The notes under the pieces were generated by a model that saw nothing but the letters and a program-made list of their open reading frames with translations, was not told the origin of the DNA and searched no databases. Positions 63,333-64,000 of a DNA stretch of 64,000 nt are shown one piece after another. Position 1 is the first letter of the stretch. Every line of letters starts with the position of its first letter. Source of the stretch: Streptomyces sp. MMBL 11-1. Its GTDB lineage: Bacteria > Actinomycetota > Actinomycetes > Streptomycetales > Streptomycetaceae. The position numbers were made by a program, and so were the translations under genes. The stretch lies in NCBI RefSeq assembly GCF_028622875.1, contig NZ_CP117709.1:3971001-4035000 (forward strand). The letters run 5' to 3'.

Positions 63333-63366
63333 CCGGCAACGCTCACCGGAGCATGATCGTTTTGTC

Positions 63367-63384
63367 TTTACGGTTTACCGTAAA
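63367..63384. promoter_or_regulatory. Operator of the XRE regulator
   Basis: TTTACGGT-TT-ACCGTAAA is a perfect 8+8 inverted repeat in an AT-rich interval between divergent genes. A further ACGG half-site follows at about 63385. It matches 33419-33437 in the core ACGGT-N2-ACCGTAA. Confidence 0.75.
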
Positions 63385-63431
63385 ACGGTTGATCAAGCAC
63401 GCTGCAGGACCCAGCACGGAGGTACGGCGCA

Positions 63432-63638
63432 GTGTCCAGCGAGTACGGATGGCGAGCACGCACCAGCCAGCGCGTGATGGTGGACACCAGATCCGGGCGG
63501 GTCGGCCGGCTCGTCGGGAGAGACGTCGACGGCGTGGTCCTCGAGCCGCTCACGCCGGGGCCGGAGTGGGCCGTGCCGTCGCGATGCGCGAGAGCCGCCA
63601 CCCCCGACGAGGTGGCGGCGGCCCTGGCTGGCGAGTGA
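63432..63638 (+). CDS. Hypothetical small protein, 68 aa
   Basis: GTG at 63432 after CACGGAGGTACGG. VMVDTRSGRVGRLVGRDVDG and VVLEPLTPGPEWAVPSRCAR suggest a small SH3-like barrel, as in many XRE-linked small Streptomyces proteins. It is divergent from the XRE gene and shares its operator. Function unknown. Confidence 0.6.
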   Translation: MSSEYGWRARTSQRVMVDTRSGRVGRLVGRDVDGVVLEPLTPGPEWAVPSRCARAATPDEVAAALAGE

Positions 63639-64000
63639 CTACCCCTCTGCCTGGCGACGGCCCCACCAGGCCATCAGCTGGTACACCGTCTGCGCGCCCA
63701 CCGCCGCGCGCGCGGCCGCCAGCTCCTTCGTCACGGTGCGCTCAGACAGGTTCAGCCGCGGCCCGACGCGGTGCTGCGACTCCCCCTCATCGAGCGCCCG
63801 GAGGATTGCTTTCTGGCGCTCGGTCAGCATCCCGCTGGAGGCGTCCCCCTCCTGCCACCGAGTGCCACGGGCCCAGAGCTGCTGATACAGCGTGTGCGCC
63901 CATGCGACGGTGGCGCGGTCCGTGACGTGCCACCCCGAGTCCCTGTCCCTCCCGCCCGGCACACAGTTGTCGATGAACAGATGGGCACCGTCGATGATGA
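63639..64000 (-). CDS. LuxR-type regulator, 5' part cut by window edge
   Basis: The frame runs from the stop at 63639 open through the window end (...IIDGAHLFIDNCVPGGRDR). The C-terminal 65 residues carry a LuxR helix-turn-helix: MLTERQKAILRALDEGESQH, RVGPRLNLSERTVTKELAAA. The preceding segment (TVAWAHTLYQQLWARGTRWQ) resembles the TrmB-like regulators with LuxR tails common in Streptomyces. The GTG at 63962 is probably internal. Confidence 0.7.
   Translation of the reverse strand, partial: IIDGAHLFIDNCVPGGRDRDSGWHVTDRATVAWAHTLYQQLWARGTRWQEGDASSGMLTERQKAILRALDEGESQHRVGPRLNLSERTVTKELAAARAAVGAQTVYQLMAWWGRRQAEG

Noticed and set aside
60221..63638. Accessory XRE genes considered as toxin-antitoxin pairs.
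   Set aside because: No toxin fold is visible in the coupled or divergent partners; the small proteins have no catalytic motif I recognise.

Overview
The window is high-GC actinobacterial DNA, almost certainly Streptomyces. Codon use is strongly GC3-biased, GTG and TTG starts are common, and there is a perfect 14-bp Streptomyces-type parS palindrome. It holds two integrated phage-like elements on either side of about 7 kb of host chromosome.

Element 1 (1 to about 15,350; its left part lies outside the window) is the early half of a temperate phage that uses a serine integrase. Leftward genes encode a Cro-like protein, an ERF single-strand annealing protein, a cytosine-5 DNA methyltransferase, a probable replication initiator, an HNH protein, SSB and many small unknowns. 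They form at least three transcription units, each separated by a strong hairpin and each preceded by an inverted-repeat operator. A rightward CI-like repressor, a membrane protein and the integrase follow. The element sits inside an acyl-CoA synthetase gene; only that gene's 3' part (15,360-16,319) is present here.

Host segment (15,360-22,395): the acyl-CoA synthetase remnant, parS, a very large degenerate PAS/hybrid sensor protein, a secreted subtilisin-inhibitor (SSI) protein whose 3' end is triplicated as a 37-bp tandem repeat, tRNA-Ser(GCU) and tRNA-Arg(ACG).

Element 2 (from the tRNA-Arg end rightward; right end not found) is a siphovirus-type prophage with a tyrosine integrase next to the tRNA. 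After immunity genes come about 20 tightly overlapping early genes (winged-helix/replication-type protein, Lsr2-like protein, zinc ribbons, an N4/N6-type DNA methyltransferase), a membrane-protein block resembling plasmid spread genes, a proteasome-fold protein and an HNH protein. Then follow the complete head and tail genes: TerS-like, TerL, portal, protease, capsid, connectors, two related tail-tube proteins, a gpG/gpGT frameshift pair, tape measure and a large tail protein. Lysis genes are an amidase endolysin, holin candidates and a collagen-like membrane protein. Beyond a strong terminator lies accessory DNA: an XRE-TPR regulator, two short peptides coupled to a PIMT-like methyltransferase (a possible RiPP cassette), an XRE regulator with a clear operator, and a LuxR-type regulator cut by the window end.

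The observations I find most interesting are the LPTP-repeat reading frame nested in the cytosine methyltransferase, the peptide/PIMT-like cassette, the operator shared by two distant promoters in element 2, and the operator that overlaps the element 1 repressor start codon.
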